Positions 23,706 through 35,770 of a DNA stretch of 64,000 nt are shown piece after piece. This stretch comes from Vicia villosa. Taxonomy: Eukaryota; Streptophyta; Magnoliopsida; Fabales; Fabaceae. The DNA is taken from positions 434,001 to 498,000 of the forward strand of contig NW_026705226.1 in assembly GCF_029867415.1 (NCBI RefSeq). The letters run 5' to 3'. Position 1 is the first letter of the stretch, and each line of letters begins with the position of its first letter. The position numbers and the translations under genes are program-made. The notes beneath the pieces are model-generated. The model saw nothing but the letters and a program-made list of their open reading frames with translations, was not told where the DNA came from and ran no database searches.

Positions 23706-24110
23706 TTATGCTATATTTTCTGCGGGATTTAGAAGGGTGTTACAATGGTCTCATATGCATTAAAGCCATGTTTAAAGATAAGATGTGTTACTTCGTAAAT
23801 ATCTATTCTTCTTGTAATTTGGCTTTGAAGAGGAAGTTGTGGGAACATTTGTTAGAACTTAGGCGGAAATGGGTTGATGGGGAATGGTGTACAACAAGGG
23901 ATTTCAACTCTGTTAGAAGTTCATCTAAGAGGGTGGATTGCAATGATTATTACAAGTCGCAGGAGGTCTATAAATTCAATGACTTCATTGAGCTAATGTA
24001 GTTGATTAACTTACCTACTATTTCAAGAAGATTTTCGTGGTGTAAGGGGTGAGAGGTCCATGAGCAGGCTTGATAGAATATTGTTATCAGATGGTTTTGC
24101 AACTTTGGTT
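23706..24110 (+). pseudogene. LINE (L1-type) endonuclease fragment
   Basis: Translation gives GLICIKAMF...VNIYSSC, LWEHLLELRRKW, a WCTTRDFNSVRSSSKR segment (the GDFN motif reads RDFN), DFIELM, then in another frame a LPTISRRFSWCKG-like stretch and MSRLDRILLSDGF. These are the ordered landmarks of the AP-endonuclease domain of plant L1 ORF2. Only the endonuclease portion survives, with frame breaks. Confidence 0.75.
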
Positions 24111-24179
24111 GAGGCTTCGACTCAGGATATAAGGCCAAATGATAATTTTTATCATAGCCCGATTTGTCTAAGGTGCAAT

Positions 24180-24895
24180 TCCTTGAACTAGGATATAGGG
24201 ACAAATGATAAAATCTACAAAAAGGGATAGATTTTGATGAAACATTTGCTCCTTTAGCTAGACTAGAATCCATTGGGTATTATTAGCTTTTTCTTGTATA
24301 ATGAATTTAAAATTATTTGAAATTGATGTAAAAAGTAGTTTTCTAATTGGTTATTTTCAAGAGAAGGTATTTATTGAAAAACCTCCAGGATTTATCAAAC
24401 CAACCTTTCCAGACCATGTTTTAAGCTTAAGAAAGAACTATATAAGCTGAAACAAGCTCCTAGAGTCTGGTATGACCGTCTAAGCAAGATTTTGTTTTAA
24501 AATAACTTCCCGAATGGAAAAGTTGATAAAACTCTCTTCACTAAGAAAAATGAGCATGATATTCTATTAGTTCCAATTTACGTTGATGATATCATCTTTG
24601 GTGCTACTAACTAATTCTTGTGCAAGGAATTTTCTGATATTATGCATAATGAATTCAATATGTCAATGAAGGGAGCGCTAAAGTACTTTGTAGGACTACA
24701 AATTCATCAAACTAAAAAGGAAAAATTCATAAATCAAGCTAAATACTGCAAAGAACCGCAAAAAAGATTTGACGTGGAAAAGTCAAAAGAAAGAGAAACA
24801 CCAATGTCAACATCATGCGACCTTGACAAAGACGAAGATGGAAAACAAGTTGAAGAAAGCAAGTATCTAGGTATAATATTTTTTAAATAAAAATA
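24180..24895 (+). pseudogene. Ty1/copia Sirevirus-like reverse transcriptase fragment
   Basis: Split over several frames: DETFAPLARLESI, a LKQAPRVWYDRLSK-like segment, the catalytic YVDDIIFGATN (near 24578), CKEFSDIMHNEFNMSMKGALKYFVGLQIHQTK, then SKERETPMSTSCDLDKDEDGK and ESKYLGI. The sequence type is that of Sirevirus-lineage copia elements. Frameshifts and stops throughout; no LTR seen nearby. Confidence 0.75.
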
Positions 24896-25190
24896 AAATA
24901 AAAGTTATTAGATTGAAGTTTATACGATGTTGGTTTTATTTGTATAATTATTTATACAAATATTTTTGCTCAGTTGAGAATATAAATTATCAATTAAAAC
25001 TGTTAGACTAAAAGAAAATATGGGACTAAGATTTGGAGCAAAGTTCAACTCATTCAGTTAACGAACTTAGTTTTTAGTTCATATTTAGTTGATTGGTTCA
25101 TGAACCTAGTTCAATGATTTAATTTTTAAATTGAATTTCAAACTATTTTTGAGTTGGTTCGGTTCATTGACAGCCACCCTCCGTTGGTGG
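24896..25190 (-). mobile_element. hAT-like subterminal fragment
   Basis: About 25045-25185 is the inverted counterpart of 30128-30290: GAGTTGGTTCGGTTCATTGACAGCC here versus GGGCTGACAATGAACCAAACC there. Such GGGCTGNCAATGAACC termini are usual for small hAT-like elements. The other end was not identified. 24896-25040 is AT-rich without features. Confidence 0.45.
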
Positions 25191-25731
25191 AATCTAAAGG
25201 GAGAGATAAGAAATAGGGACGGAAAATATTGCGAGAACTATTGTTTGACGAATTTTTTTTATAAGAACTACAATTGAATGTTGTGATATTGATAAGGACT
25301 CTACATATTTAACCCTATAATTAATATGTTTATGTAATAAATTTAATATAATAAAATACAAATATTTGAACACTTTATATCTCAAAATTGCTATTGCTCA
25401 CTTTTCTAACTTTTTTAATGTTGATTAAAGTTTGATCATGAGAAAACTTTGATGGTGTTAGCATTGTTGTCAATTAAGTTGATTAAACACACTTCTAAGC
25501 CCGTTAGACATTAGACAGTAACTCAATGAATATGAATTGACTTTATACAATAATTAATAATTGACTTATCAAACCTGTATCCATTAAACCATCTTTAAAA
25601 TATCATAAGTTACTTTCTACACCGAGATCAAAATATCAATAAACAATCTTAGTGGTATTTTAATAATGTTAACAATAGTTAATCATTCAAAACAAAACAA
25701 AAATTATGTATATGGAGGATCATCATTCAAT

Positions 25732-25733
<2 letters not shown>

Positions 25734-25829
<96 letters not shown>
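25734..25829. repeat. TA microsatellite (left half)
   Basis: Pure (TA)n, directly adjoining the MITE at 25830. Confidence 0.95.
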
Positions 25830-25830
<1 letters not shown>

Positions 25831-26073
25831 CGTATCATATGAGAATAACATTTTTATGTGAAAATATGATAATGAATCAAAATCATTAGATTTTAAAATA
25901 AATGGTGGAGATTAGTGTCAATCTTTTTTTCTCTCTCCTCCATTATTAAAATAAATGATGGAGGAGAAAGAAAAAAAAGATTGATACTTAATCTCCACCA
26001 TTTATTTTAAAATTTAATGGTTCAGATTCATTCTCATATTCTTACATAAAAATGTCATTCTCATATGATACGT
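25830..26073. mobile_element. Foldback MITE inserted in a TA microsatellite
   Basis: 244 bp that is almost wholly palindromic: ACGTATCATATGAGAAT... at the left and ...ATTCTCATATGATACGT at the right, with the inner arms AAATGGTGGAGATTA / TAATCTCCACCATTT and TCCTCCATTATT / AATGATGGAGGA. Its two flanks are TA repeats, so it appears to have landed within a TA tract that is unbroken in the paralogous blocks. No coding capacity. Confidence 0.8.

Positions 26074-26075
<2 letters not shown>

Positions 26076-26144
<69 letters not shown>
26076..26144. repeat. TA microsatellite (right half)
   Basis: Pure (TA)n following the MITE. Confidence 0.95.
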
Positions 26145-26146
<2 letters not shown>

Positions 26147-27213
26147 CCATAATTATTTTTAGAATAATTGTTAAGTATTTTATTTTATTGGACGTGGTAT
26201 ATATTGATAAGATCTCAAATTCTATATTGAGTAGACATAAAAGTTAAAAAGAGTTTATAAATAATTATATACTTTCTTATAACTCGGTTTTGATCTAAGT
26301 CTATTAACAAAATACCTCGTATAGAGTATCCATTACTAATACTAAAGTATGATTAAAAAGTTCACTTTTAAAGATGTATAAGTGGCCTATCGAGTTCGAA
26401 ACAATTATGTATTAATGAGTTAATTTCTAGTATCTTCTATAAATAAAAAACTTAAATAAATTAATCAATCGATGAAATACTTAATCTAGACACGGTGAGA
26501 ATCAATGTACAAATCGAAAGAGATGTATACAAGTAAAATTATAAAAATAAAAAAATAAAATCTAAAATTATAAGATGAAATTAGAAAGAATTTGGCTGCA
26601 AGTCTGAAACCAATGTACAAATCAAAAGAGATGTATAGAAGTACATTTATAAAAAGAATCTAAAATCTAAAAAATCAAGATAAAGTATTTGGCTTCTTCA
26701 TAAGGTGACTGACTATGTTTAGTTTAGAAAAAAATTTACAGAAGAAAGAAAAATAGAAGAAAACAAAGACAACCAAAAAAGAACTTATCTTTTAAATATT
26801 TTTTATTTATTTTTTGTTCTAAGTACTTTTGTTTTTATTTCTATAAAATTAATTTTTATTAAAGCTAATAGTTAATATAAAAATTATTTAATTTGAGTCT
26901 TTATCACTAATATATTACAGATATTAAAATCAATATACTATCTATTACAAGGATCAACTTAAACATAAGCAAACTTAAATATAAGCAATTTTATAAAGAT
27001 TAAAACAAAATAATAATGACTAAAAATAACATACAAAATGTATGAAAAACCAAAAGTTAAAAAAGTTAAAAATAAAAAACAAATGTTATATATTTATGGA
27101 ATAACACTACATGTTGTTTTCTCTTTTCAAGATAGTAAAGAGTACTACTATTTGTAGATTTTCAAGATTTTTTGGAAAAACAAATATACTGTTTTGAAGC
27201 CGTTGCCATGCTT

Positions 27214-27497
27214 ACATTTATTATTATATAATATTAAAATGTACACTGTTATGTGAATGTTACTAACATTAAAGTTGAGAAGTAGTACTATATTAAAATC
27301 TGGTTTGAATACATGGACTGCAATAGTATGCAAAGAAATAATTGAAAAAATGGCATTTATTATCATATAATATTAAAGTGTACAGTGTTATGTGAATATT
27401 ACTAACATTAAAGTTGAGAACTAGTACTATATAAAAACATGGTTTGAAACTTTGAATACATGGACTGCAATAGTATGTAAAGAAATAATTGAAAAAA
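27214..27497 (+). repeat. Tandem duplication of a GDSL core promoter and start codon
   Basis: Two head-to-tail copies of about 140 bp: 27214-27356 and 27357-27497. Each contains GTTATGTGAAT(G/A)TTACTAACATTAAAGTTGAGAA, a TATA-like box (weakened to TATATTAAAA in the first copy, TATATAAAAA in the second) and AAATAATTGAAAAAATGGCAT with the ATG. The first copy has no signal peptide behind its ATG. Confidence 0.75.
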
Positions 27498-27600
27498 TGG
27501 CATCTTTAATTCTCTTTTTAACTTTCATTATTCTGTTTGAAATTGTGTTGGTGGTTGATGTGATCAAAGGAGAGCCTCTAGTTCTAGCATTATTTGCATT
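27497..27600 (+). pseudogene. GDSL copy C: exon 1 fragment
   Basis: The ATG at 27497 opens [19 protein letters not shown]...KGEPLVLALFAF, the signal peptide and the residues just before the GDS motif of copy B, with a 4-residue insertion (VVDV region). The homology stops before the catalytic serine: the next codons read into the inverted promoter copy and end at TAG 27659-27661. It cannot encode an enzyme. Whether its promoter is still used is unknown. Confidence 0.85.
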
Positions 27601-28990
27601 TTTTTCAATTATTTCTTTGCATATAATTGCATTCCATGCATATAACACTGTCTATATATAGTAATAGTCCTTCAACTGTAATATTAATAACATTCATATA
27701 ACACAGTAAGCTTTAATACTATATGATAATAAATATAAATATGGCAATAATTTCAAAACAGTATATATTTGTTTTTCCAAAAAAATCTTGAAAATGACCT
27801 CTACAAATGGTACTACTCCTCACTATCTTGAAAATAACATATAGTACTACTCTTTACAATTTTTCTAAAATTTAAAAATATAATTATCCTCTATAAATAT
27901 ATAACATTTGTTTTTTATTTTTAACTTTTTTTTAACTTTGATTTCTGGTACATTTTACCTTTACTTTTAGTCATTTTTATTTTATTCTTATAAAATTGCT
28001 TATATTTTAAGTTGATCCTTGTAATATTAGTGATAAAGACTCAAATCAAATAATTTATATATTATAAAGATTAGTTTTAACGGAAATTAATTTTACAAAA
28101 ATAAAAACAAAAGTACTGAGATCAAATGTTAAATAAAAATATTTACAAATATGAAAAGTAAATTAAAAGATTAAGTTCTTTTCTGTTGTCTTTGTTTTCT
28201 TTCATTTTACTTTCTTCTATAAAAATCTTTATAAATTAAACATAGTCACCTTATGAAAAAGTCAAATTCTTTCTACTCTTATCTTACTTTTTATAGATTT
28301 TAGATATTTTTTTTTATATTTGTAGACATCGCTTTTGATTTGTGCATTAGTTGCTGTCAAATTCTTTCTAATTTCATCTTATATTTTTATATTTTATAAT
28401 TATAAATGTACACATTACTTAATTTTTGTACATTAATTTTCACCGTCTAGATCAAGTATTTCAATTTTAATTTACTTTATTTGATTTTTTTTTAGTTTTT
28501 TAATTCACCGTCTAGATCGAGTATTTCAATTTTAATTTACATTAATTTTCATCTTAATTTTTGTACATTAATTTTCATTATTTGATTTTTTTTTTTAGTT
28601 TTTTAATTTATGGAAGTTATCAGAATTAACTAACTAAAACATAATTGATTTGTAAAAATTTCAATAAGTTAGATTAGTTTGTAGTTATGTATGAACATCA
28701 TAGATGATGGTCCTCCATATACGTAAAACTTTTTTGTTTTGAATGATTAAATATATATTAAAAATATTTAATGGTAAAGTTGTTTCGATCTCTTTAGAAA
28801 GTAACGTATGGTGATATTTTCAAGATGCTTTAATGGATACAGGCTGTATCATTCAGTTTTGATAAGTCGCTTTAAAATTTAATTATGAATTACTGTACCA
28901 AGTTAATTGATCATATTCATTGATTTAATGTTTAATAAGCTTTGAGGTGTGTGCTTAATTAACTTAACTGACAACAATACTACTACCATC
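27600..28990 (-). repeat. Inverted copy of the GDSL upstream block
   Basis: On the minus strand this reads from the far-upstream DNA (28990) through CATAGTCACC/GGTGACTATG region (28240), AAGCTTACTGTGTTATATGAATG, a TATATATAG box and AAAGAAATAATTGAAAAAAATG up to the junction at about 27600. It resembles copy B's promoter (10868-11020) slightly better than copy C's own. Includes a local direct repeat CACCGTCTAGATCRAGTATTTCAATTTTAATTTAC (28441 and 28506). It ends where a further forward copy starts. Confidence 0.75.
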
Positions 28991-28999
28991 AAAAACTAT

Positions 29000-29570
29000 T
29001 TATATCTTAATTTTATTAATTAAATTAATGAGTGATTTATTAAGTTTTTAATTAATAAGAGATTAATATAATTAATATGTTTATGTATTAATTTTAAATA
29101 TAATAAATTATAAATATTTTAAGAATTTATATCTCAAAATTTTTGTTGCTCACTTGCAACTTTTCTAACATTTTTTTTACTATTGATTTAAGTTTGATCC
29201 TAAGAAGACTTTGATGGTGGCAGTATTGATGTCAGTTAAGTTAATTAAGCACACACCTCAAAGCCTATTAGACATTAACTCAATGAATATAAATTGACTT
29301 GATACAATAATTTATAATTAAATTTTAAAACGACTTATCGAATATGAATGATACAGCCTGAATCCATTAAAGCATCTTGAAAATATCATCATATGTTATT
29401 TTCTAAAGAGATCAAAACAATTATATCATTAAATAATCTTAGTTGTATTTTAATAATGTTAACTATATTTAATCATTGAAAACAAAAAAGTTATATAGCA
29501 ATAATTTCTTTAGAATAATAACTATTAAATGTTTTATTTTCATTGATCAGAATATATAAGAAAGACTCTA
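29000..29570 (+). repeat. Second forward copy of the distal GDSL upstream block
   Basis: Reads TCTCAAAATTTTTGTTGCTCACTTGC...GACTTTGATGGTGGCAGTATTGATGTCAG...CATTAAAGCATCTTGAAAATATCATC in the same sense as 25380-25640 and 6813-6905. It faces the inverted copy (28800-28990), so the two form a second, smaller palindrome. It lacks the core promoter. Confidence 0.7.
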
Positions 29571-30127
29571 AGTTTGTAATAAGTTAGATTTTTCTAATTT
29601 CACATTTTCCATTTCATGAGAGGGTTTGGTCTGACTCCTCTTTCTGTTTAAGTCTTTTTTTCTGTTTTAAAATATTCTGCAGTTATCTAATAAATAAAAT
29701 GATTGAAAAGAATTTATATAAAATAATATCTCTGTTTTTGTTTGTAAAAATAAGTTAATCAATTTCTAATAAGAAGACTACGGAGTGTAAAGAGATATAA
29801 AGTTTGAAAATAATTTGTATAAAGAGACACTCTCAATTTTGCAAATCATTTTTATAAGAAAGAATTAAATTAAACTTTAATATAAAACTAATTTACACTT
29901 ACTGCACATATATATAGTTTTTTTGTAAGGAAAACGTCTCAAAATATATTATATAAATAACTCTCACTAAAATAAATAAACAAATAACTCTCACTAGAAT
30001 AAGTAAATAAAACAAGAACTTTTAAACAGTTTTAGATCACTAATTAATGATATAATTTTGAGTTTTCATTTTGATTTCCGCCAACTGTTAGTAAAAGATT
30101 TATAACTCTTTACAATGCACACATGTA
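29571..30127. other. Unassigned AT-rich DNA
   Basis: No frame, repeat or element end recognised. Confidence 0.4.
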
Positions 30128-30960
30128 TAGGGCTGACAATGAACCAAACCAACTCAAAAATAGTTCGGAACTCGGTTCGACAATTAAATCGTTGAACTAG
30201 GTTCATGAACCAAATGAGTCGAATATGAGCTAAAAACTAAGTTCGTTAACTAAATTAGCCGAACTTGAACTATACATAGTTCGACTCGTTAGGTTCATGA
30301 GTCAACTCGATGATATATGAGATGAATTATATTGTCTTTATGAGTAAGTTTAAATATTTGCTCTAAATCTTAACCCTATATATAAATAGAATCAACATCC
30401 TATAAATTTCGATCTTATAAGCAAGTTGAAACTAACAAGATAAACCTAATGAGTTGAACCGAGATGTTCGTGAACTTCTAACAAGTCGAGTTTGAGCTGG
30501 AAAAAAAGTTCGTGATGAGCTTGAACTCGAACTCGGCCAATTCTTAATGAGTCGAGTTTGAGCTGAAAAAAAGTTCATGATGAACTCGAACTCGGTCAAT
30601 TCTTAACTCGGTCAATTTTAAGATAATTTTTATTCGTTGATATTATCTTTTATTATTATATAATGCTAAAAGATATTAAAAATAGATTATCTAATTTTTT
30701 TAAGAAGATACAAATTTTGAGTAATTTTTATGAAAAAAGTATGATGACTCATCATTTAGTCCTTTAATGTTAATAAGAAAAAAAATTATTTAGGTAACCC
30801 ATCATCCAACCCAATCCAACTCAAAAATTAGTGGGTTTGCCCAAACTGGCTCATCGATGTAACGGGTGGTTAATTTACGTCACCCAAACCGGAGTGTCTA
30901 ATATGGGTTGGGTATTGGGTTTGGCCAAACCCAATCCAAACCGGCCCATGTACACCCCTA
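30128..30960. mobile_element. Sequence bounded by hAT-like termini
   Basis: Starts TAGGGCTGACAATGAACC and ends CCGGCCCATGTACACCCCTA, both resembling ends of plant hAT-type elements (TAGGGNTG...). The two ends match each other over only about eight bases and no 8-bp target duplication is visible (CACATGTA left, GATAAAGG right), so this may be two half-elements joined. 30475-30590 contains a direct repeat of about 60 bp (GTCGAGTTTGAGCTG(G/A)AAAAAAAGTTC). Confidence 0.45.
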
Positions 30961-32404
30961 GATAAAGGGATAGCTTATGAAAAAAAATGGAAATTTTAGG
31001 CTGACTAATTTTTATGCTCATTTTATCCTTTAAAATATAACTTATTTAATATGAAAATAAAATATTAATAAAAATTATAGTACTTTTAAAAAGGAGTTGT
31101 AATATTCCAATAAGAGTGTATCTATACCTATAATCTATATCTATAAATAAATAGAGTATTTTTTTTTGTTGATGAAAGTGAGGGCCTAAGCCCCCGAAAG
31201 AAAAAACAACTAAATTGAAATTAAAGTTGAAACCATCCCAACAGCATCAGTAGGGAGAATAGAAGATTTTAGACTGGCCTTATTTTGTTCCTTAATTACC
31301 CTCAACTTTCATTAATGGAATAACTAACCAATTGTTATTTTATAAAAATTGTAATTGCTCTCTAACTACTCTTATTAGTTTACCAAAATAACTCCCTCTT
31401 ATAAATTATAGTCGTTCTTGAAAACTACTTCATTTCAATTGAATTGAATAAAGAGGGCAAGAAAGAAATATGCATATAGTAAGTGATAACTATAATTTAA
31501 AGTTTTTATTGAAAATCTTAATTTTTAACATGATGGAGATCATGTTAACGTGCACAGGAAAGAATGAAGATTGGAGGAGTTGTTTTTGTTGGGTATTATT
31601 ATTTATCATATAAAAACTTTGATGGTTTTGGAAAAGACAACAAAGCCCATGTTTATTCTACAATCGGCCATGTTTCTTTTAAAACATAACATTTACTTCT
31701 TTCTTTCAACTTTTTTATTTTATTATTTCTGATACATCAGTTCTATCTGGTCACATTAAATGTCTGGTTACTTATCTCTACATTTACGTTATTCCAATGT
31801 AACTTCTGCTTTATCATCTCCATCACACGACATTCTTCATTTTCTTTTCACCTTCTTTCTATACAACATAAACCAGACCCTTCATCAATTTTTTGTTTTC
31901 TTCCTTCTACCTTCAATCATTTTTTTGTTTATCATGCAATTGAGAAAATAAGGGATTCATTTCTCATCACCTCCATTCAGTCTGGGTTGTTCAATACTCG
32001 CTCTCATTCTGGTTTCGGTATTTTAGTTATGATTTTTGTTAATAACTTGTACTGTTATTAGATTTGTTCATCTCTGATGGAGATCTCCACGTCGGTGGTT
32101 GTTTTGATCAAGTATGAACCATTTTTCGTCATTTTCTGTGTTTGCCTGTGTTTATGATTTTAAGATTTATCGTTGATGGTGCTTTGTTGTGTGTTTTATG
32201 TTCTTGTATGTTTATCATTAATGGTGTTTTGTTATTTAAATCTGATATGATGTTTTGCTGTGTGTTTTATGTTCTTCTTGGTGTATTAATTTCTAGAGTC
32301 ACACAACTCACATCTCTAATTTTTACTTATTTCATCTCTTTTGTTTTTGTTGGTTTTGTGTTTTACATAGATTTGAGAATCATGATCATAGAAAAAAATA
32401 TTTT
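30961..32404. other. Unassigned DNA with a poly-T-like LINE/SINE remnant
   Basis: 31160-31206 (TTTTTTTTTTGTTGATGAAAGTGAGGGCCTAAGCCCCCG) looks like the tail side of a retroposon in minus orientation. 31700-32404 is T-rich, UTR- or intron-like plus-strand DNA; its short frames from 31760 and 32142 are hydrophobic, low-complexity and not convincing as genes. Confidence 0.35.
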
Positions 32405-33530
32405 GTAGATCTGGAGAAAAGAGATCCTTCCCCAACAATTAAGGCCTCACTACCATTGACAGTAGAAATAGATTTTTGTGAAGAGGGTCTAAGATGTGAA
32501 ATCTGTCTAGAATCAAAAGTCATATGATCGGTAGCACCCGAATCAATTATCCATAAATTATCAATAACAGGTGCAGAGATATTTAAAGCCTTACCATCAA
32601 TATTTGTTGTTGTCACCAATGATAAGCTCACATCATTATCATTTGTTTCAGCAACAACAATAAAAGCATTCTTCGAGCCCCGTTTTTTTGGTGCTCGACT
32701 GTGATCCCACCAGTTTGGATATCCCACAAGCTCAAAACAACGATCTTTGGCGTGTCCAGTTTTATCGCAATGAGTGCACTTGTTTACACTTTTGTCTGGT
32801 TTTTGTCGGTTTCGAGTCATCATTGCAGCAGTTTCAGAGTCTCTAATTTCTCCTTTTGGAGTAGCATGTCATACCGCTTCTCTCCGAATCAAGCCATGAC
32901 ATTCTTCCAGTCCTGGAGTCGGATCCTTGCGCAAAATTTCTCCACAAACTTGATCAAAGATATCATTTAACCCTGCAAGAAATATATGGACTCTCAACCG
33001 AGCAATGGATTTTTTATATGCAATTGTATCATTGGGATCTTTCATGTTCACTGGATCCAGATGATCTAATTCTCGAAATATCTCAATCAACTCTCCATAA
33101 TATTCAGATAGAGATCTTCCATTTTGTCTAGCATCAAAAGCCCTTTGGTTTAGAGCAAAGACTTGTAATTCATCACTTCCATCATAGAATGCCTTTGACA
33201 AGGCAATCCATATTTCATGGGAAGTAGGTATACGTAAATACCTCTTCATGATTTCTGGTTTCATGGACATTAATAACCATCTTTTCACTTTCTGATTTTC
33301 AGCATACCATTTTTCATACCCATCATCTGTTTCTGCAAGTTTCTTCATTTTGCTCCTAATATAAGAGAATTTCTTTCTTTCAGCAATATGCATCTCTCTT
33401 TCACCAATATGCATCTCCATTAAAAACGCCTTCAGATTGAACAACAAATGGAATTGATTTTATTCCAAATGATTCAGCGCTTTTTTTACTATTTTTTCTG
33501 GTTCACTCATTTGGCTAGGGTTACTGGAAA
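32405..33530 (-). pseudogene. Copia gag with zinc knuckle and partial protease
   Basis: Gag portion (about 33530-32870) shows the copia gag landmarks EKWYAENQKVKRWLLMSM, IWIALSKAF, FALNQRAFDARQNGRSLSEYY, and IFLAGLNDIFDQVCGEILR. A frame shift near 32865 leads to a CCHC knuckle (CTHCDKTGHAKDRC, then VGYPNWW) and the protease start LWIIDSGATDHMT with its DSG active site. Sequence ends inside the protease. Confidence 0.82.
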
Positions 33531-33762
33531 AAAATAGGTATCGCCCTGATACCAACTTGAAAGAAGAAAGTATTGTATTGATACTCTCTCAATTGATTTA
33601 GATAGGTACATACAACTTGTATTTATACAACAAATGGAGCTACAAATTAGGAGTGAATTTCCATATCAGAGAGCTCTAAATAAGGAGAAAGAATAAAAGC
33701 ATACAGTTGTACAATCCCTTGATCTATGGTCATTATAGAGATATGGAGATAAAATCTCAACA
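32405..33762 (-). mobile_element. Truncated Ty1/copia element: 5' LTR, PBS, gag, start of protease
   Basis: Minus strand, in order: LTR 33762-33558 (205 bp, TGTTGAGATTTTATC...CTTTCTTCTTTCA), PBS TGGTATCAGGGCGATACC (33553-33536), gag and the beginning of the protease. The sequence is cut at about 32405, so pol and the 3' LTR are missing. Internal coding sequence is annotated separately. Confidence 0.8.
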
Positions 33763-33792
33763 AAGAGATCTGGAAATTTGCTTTTTTTTAGG

Positions 33793-34323
33793 GGGTTAAA
33801 TACATTTTTAGTCCCTATCAATATGCGACCCTGCATTTTTAGTCCCTATAAAATTTTCCTTCAATGAATGGTCCTTATAAAATTATTATACACTTAGTTT
33901 TAGTCCTTACTGTCAAACCAATATATATTTTAGAATGATTATTTTGCAGACATGTTCATAATGTTTTAAAAAGTTCCTGGAAAAAAAAAAGAAACTCAAT
34001 AATTTAATTTCTAAGTTGAGATTTTCATTACTTTTATCATTATTTTTTGAAATTTGAAAAATTCATATTTAATTCTTCTCGTTTTAAAAAATTTTATAAC
34101 TTGATAAATAAATATTTTACAGTATTCTAAACATATATAAACAAAATTATTCAAAAATTTAAAAATTAAAAGGTAATTAAATAGTTTTTAAAATTTTAAA
34201 AAATTGTAGGGACTGAAATGGCATGCATAAAAATTTTAGAAGGACCGTTCATTGAAGAAATTTTTTATAAGGATTTAAAATGCAGAGTCGCATATTTATA
34301 GGGACTAAAAACGTATTTAACCC
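33793..34323. mobile_element. Mutator-like MITE with 9-bp target duplication
   Basis: 531-bp non-coding element whose ends are long inverted repeats: GGGTTAAATACATTTTTAGT at the left, its complement at the right, continuing through CCCTAT.AATATGCGAC.CTGCATTTTTA and CCTTCAATGAATGGTCC (about 100 bp). Flanked by perfect 9-bp duplications TTTTTTAGG (33784-33792 and 34324-34332), diagnostic of Mutator-type transposition. Confidence 0.88.
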
Positions 34324-34332
34324 TTTTTTAGG

Positions 34333-35770
<1,438 letters not shown>

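Larger units (their letters stand above)
25380..27600 (+). repeat. Forward copy of the GDSL upstream block (copy C)
   Basis: Diverged direct copy of the DNA that precedes copy B: TCTCAAAATTGCTATTGCTC...GATGGTGTTAGCATTGTTG (compare 6813-6905), the TA tract, the AATGTACAAATC...AGAGATGTATAC segment (compare 10267), core promoter and exon 1 start. It ends abruptly within exon 1 at about 27600, where the inverted copy begins. Confidence 0.75.

Noticed and set aside
30128..30960. A single complete hAT element
   Set aside because: Ends match over only about eight bases and flanking 8-mers differ; kept as hAT-like termini only.
31760..32404. Hydrophobic plus-strand frames resembling small membrane proteins
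   Set aside because: T-rich low-complexity DNA without start context, splice structure or family resemblance.
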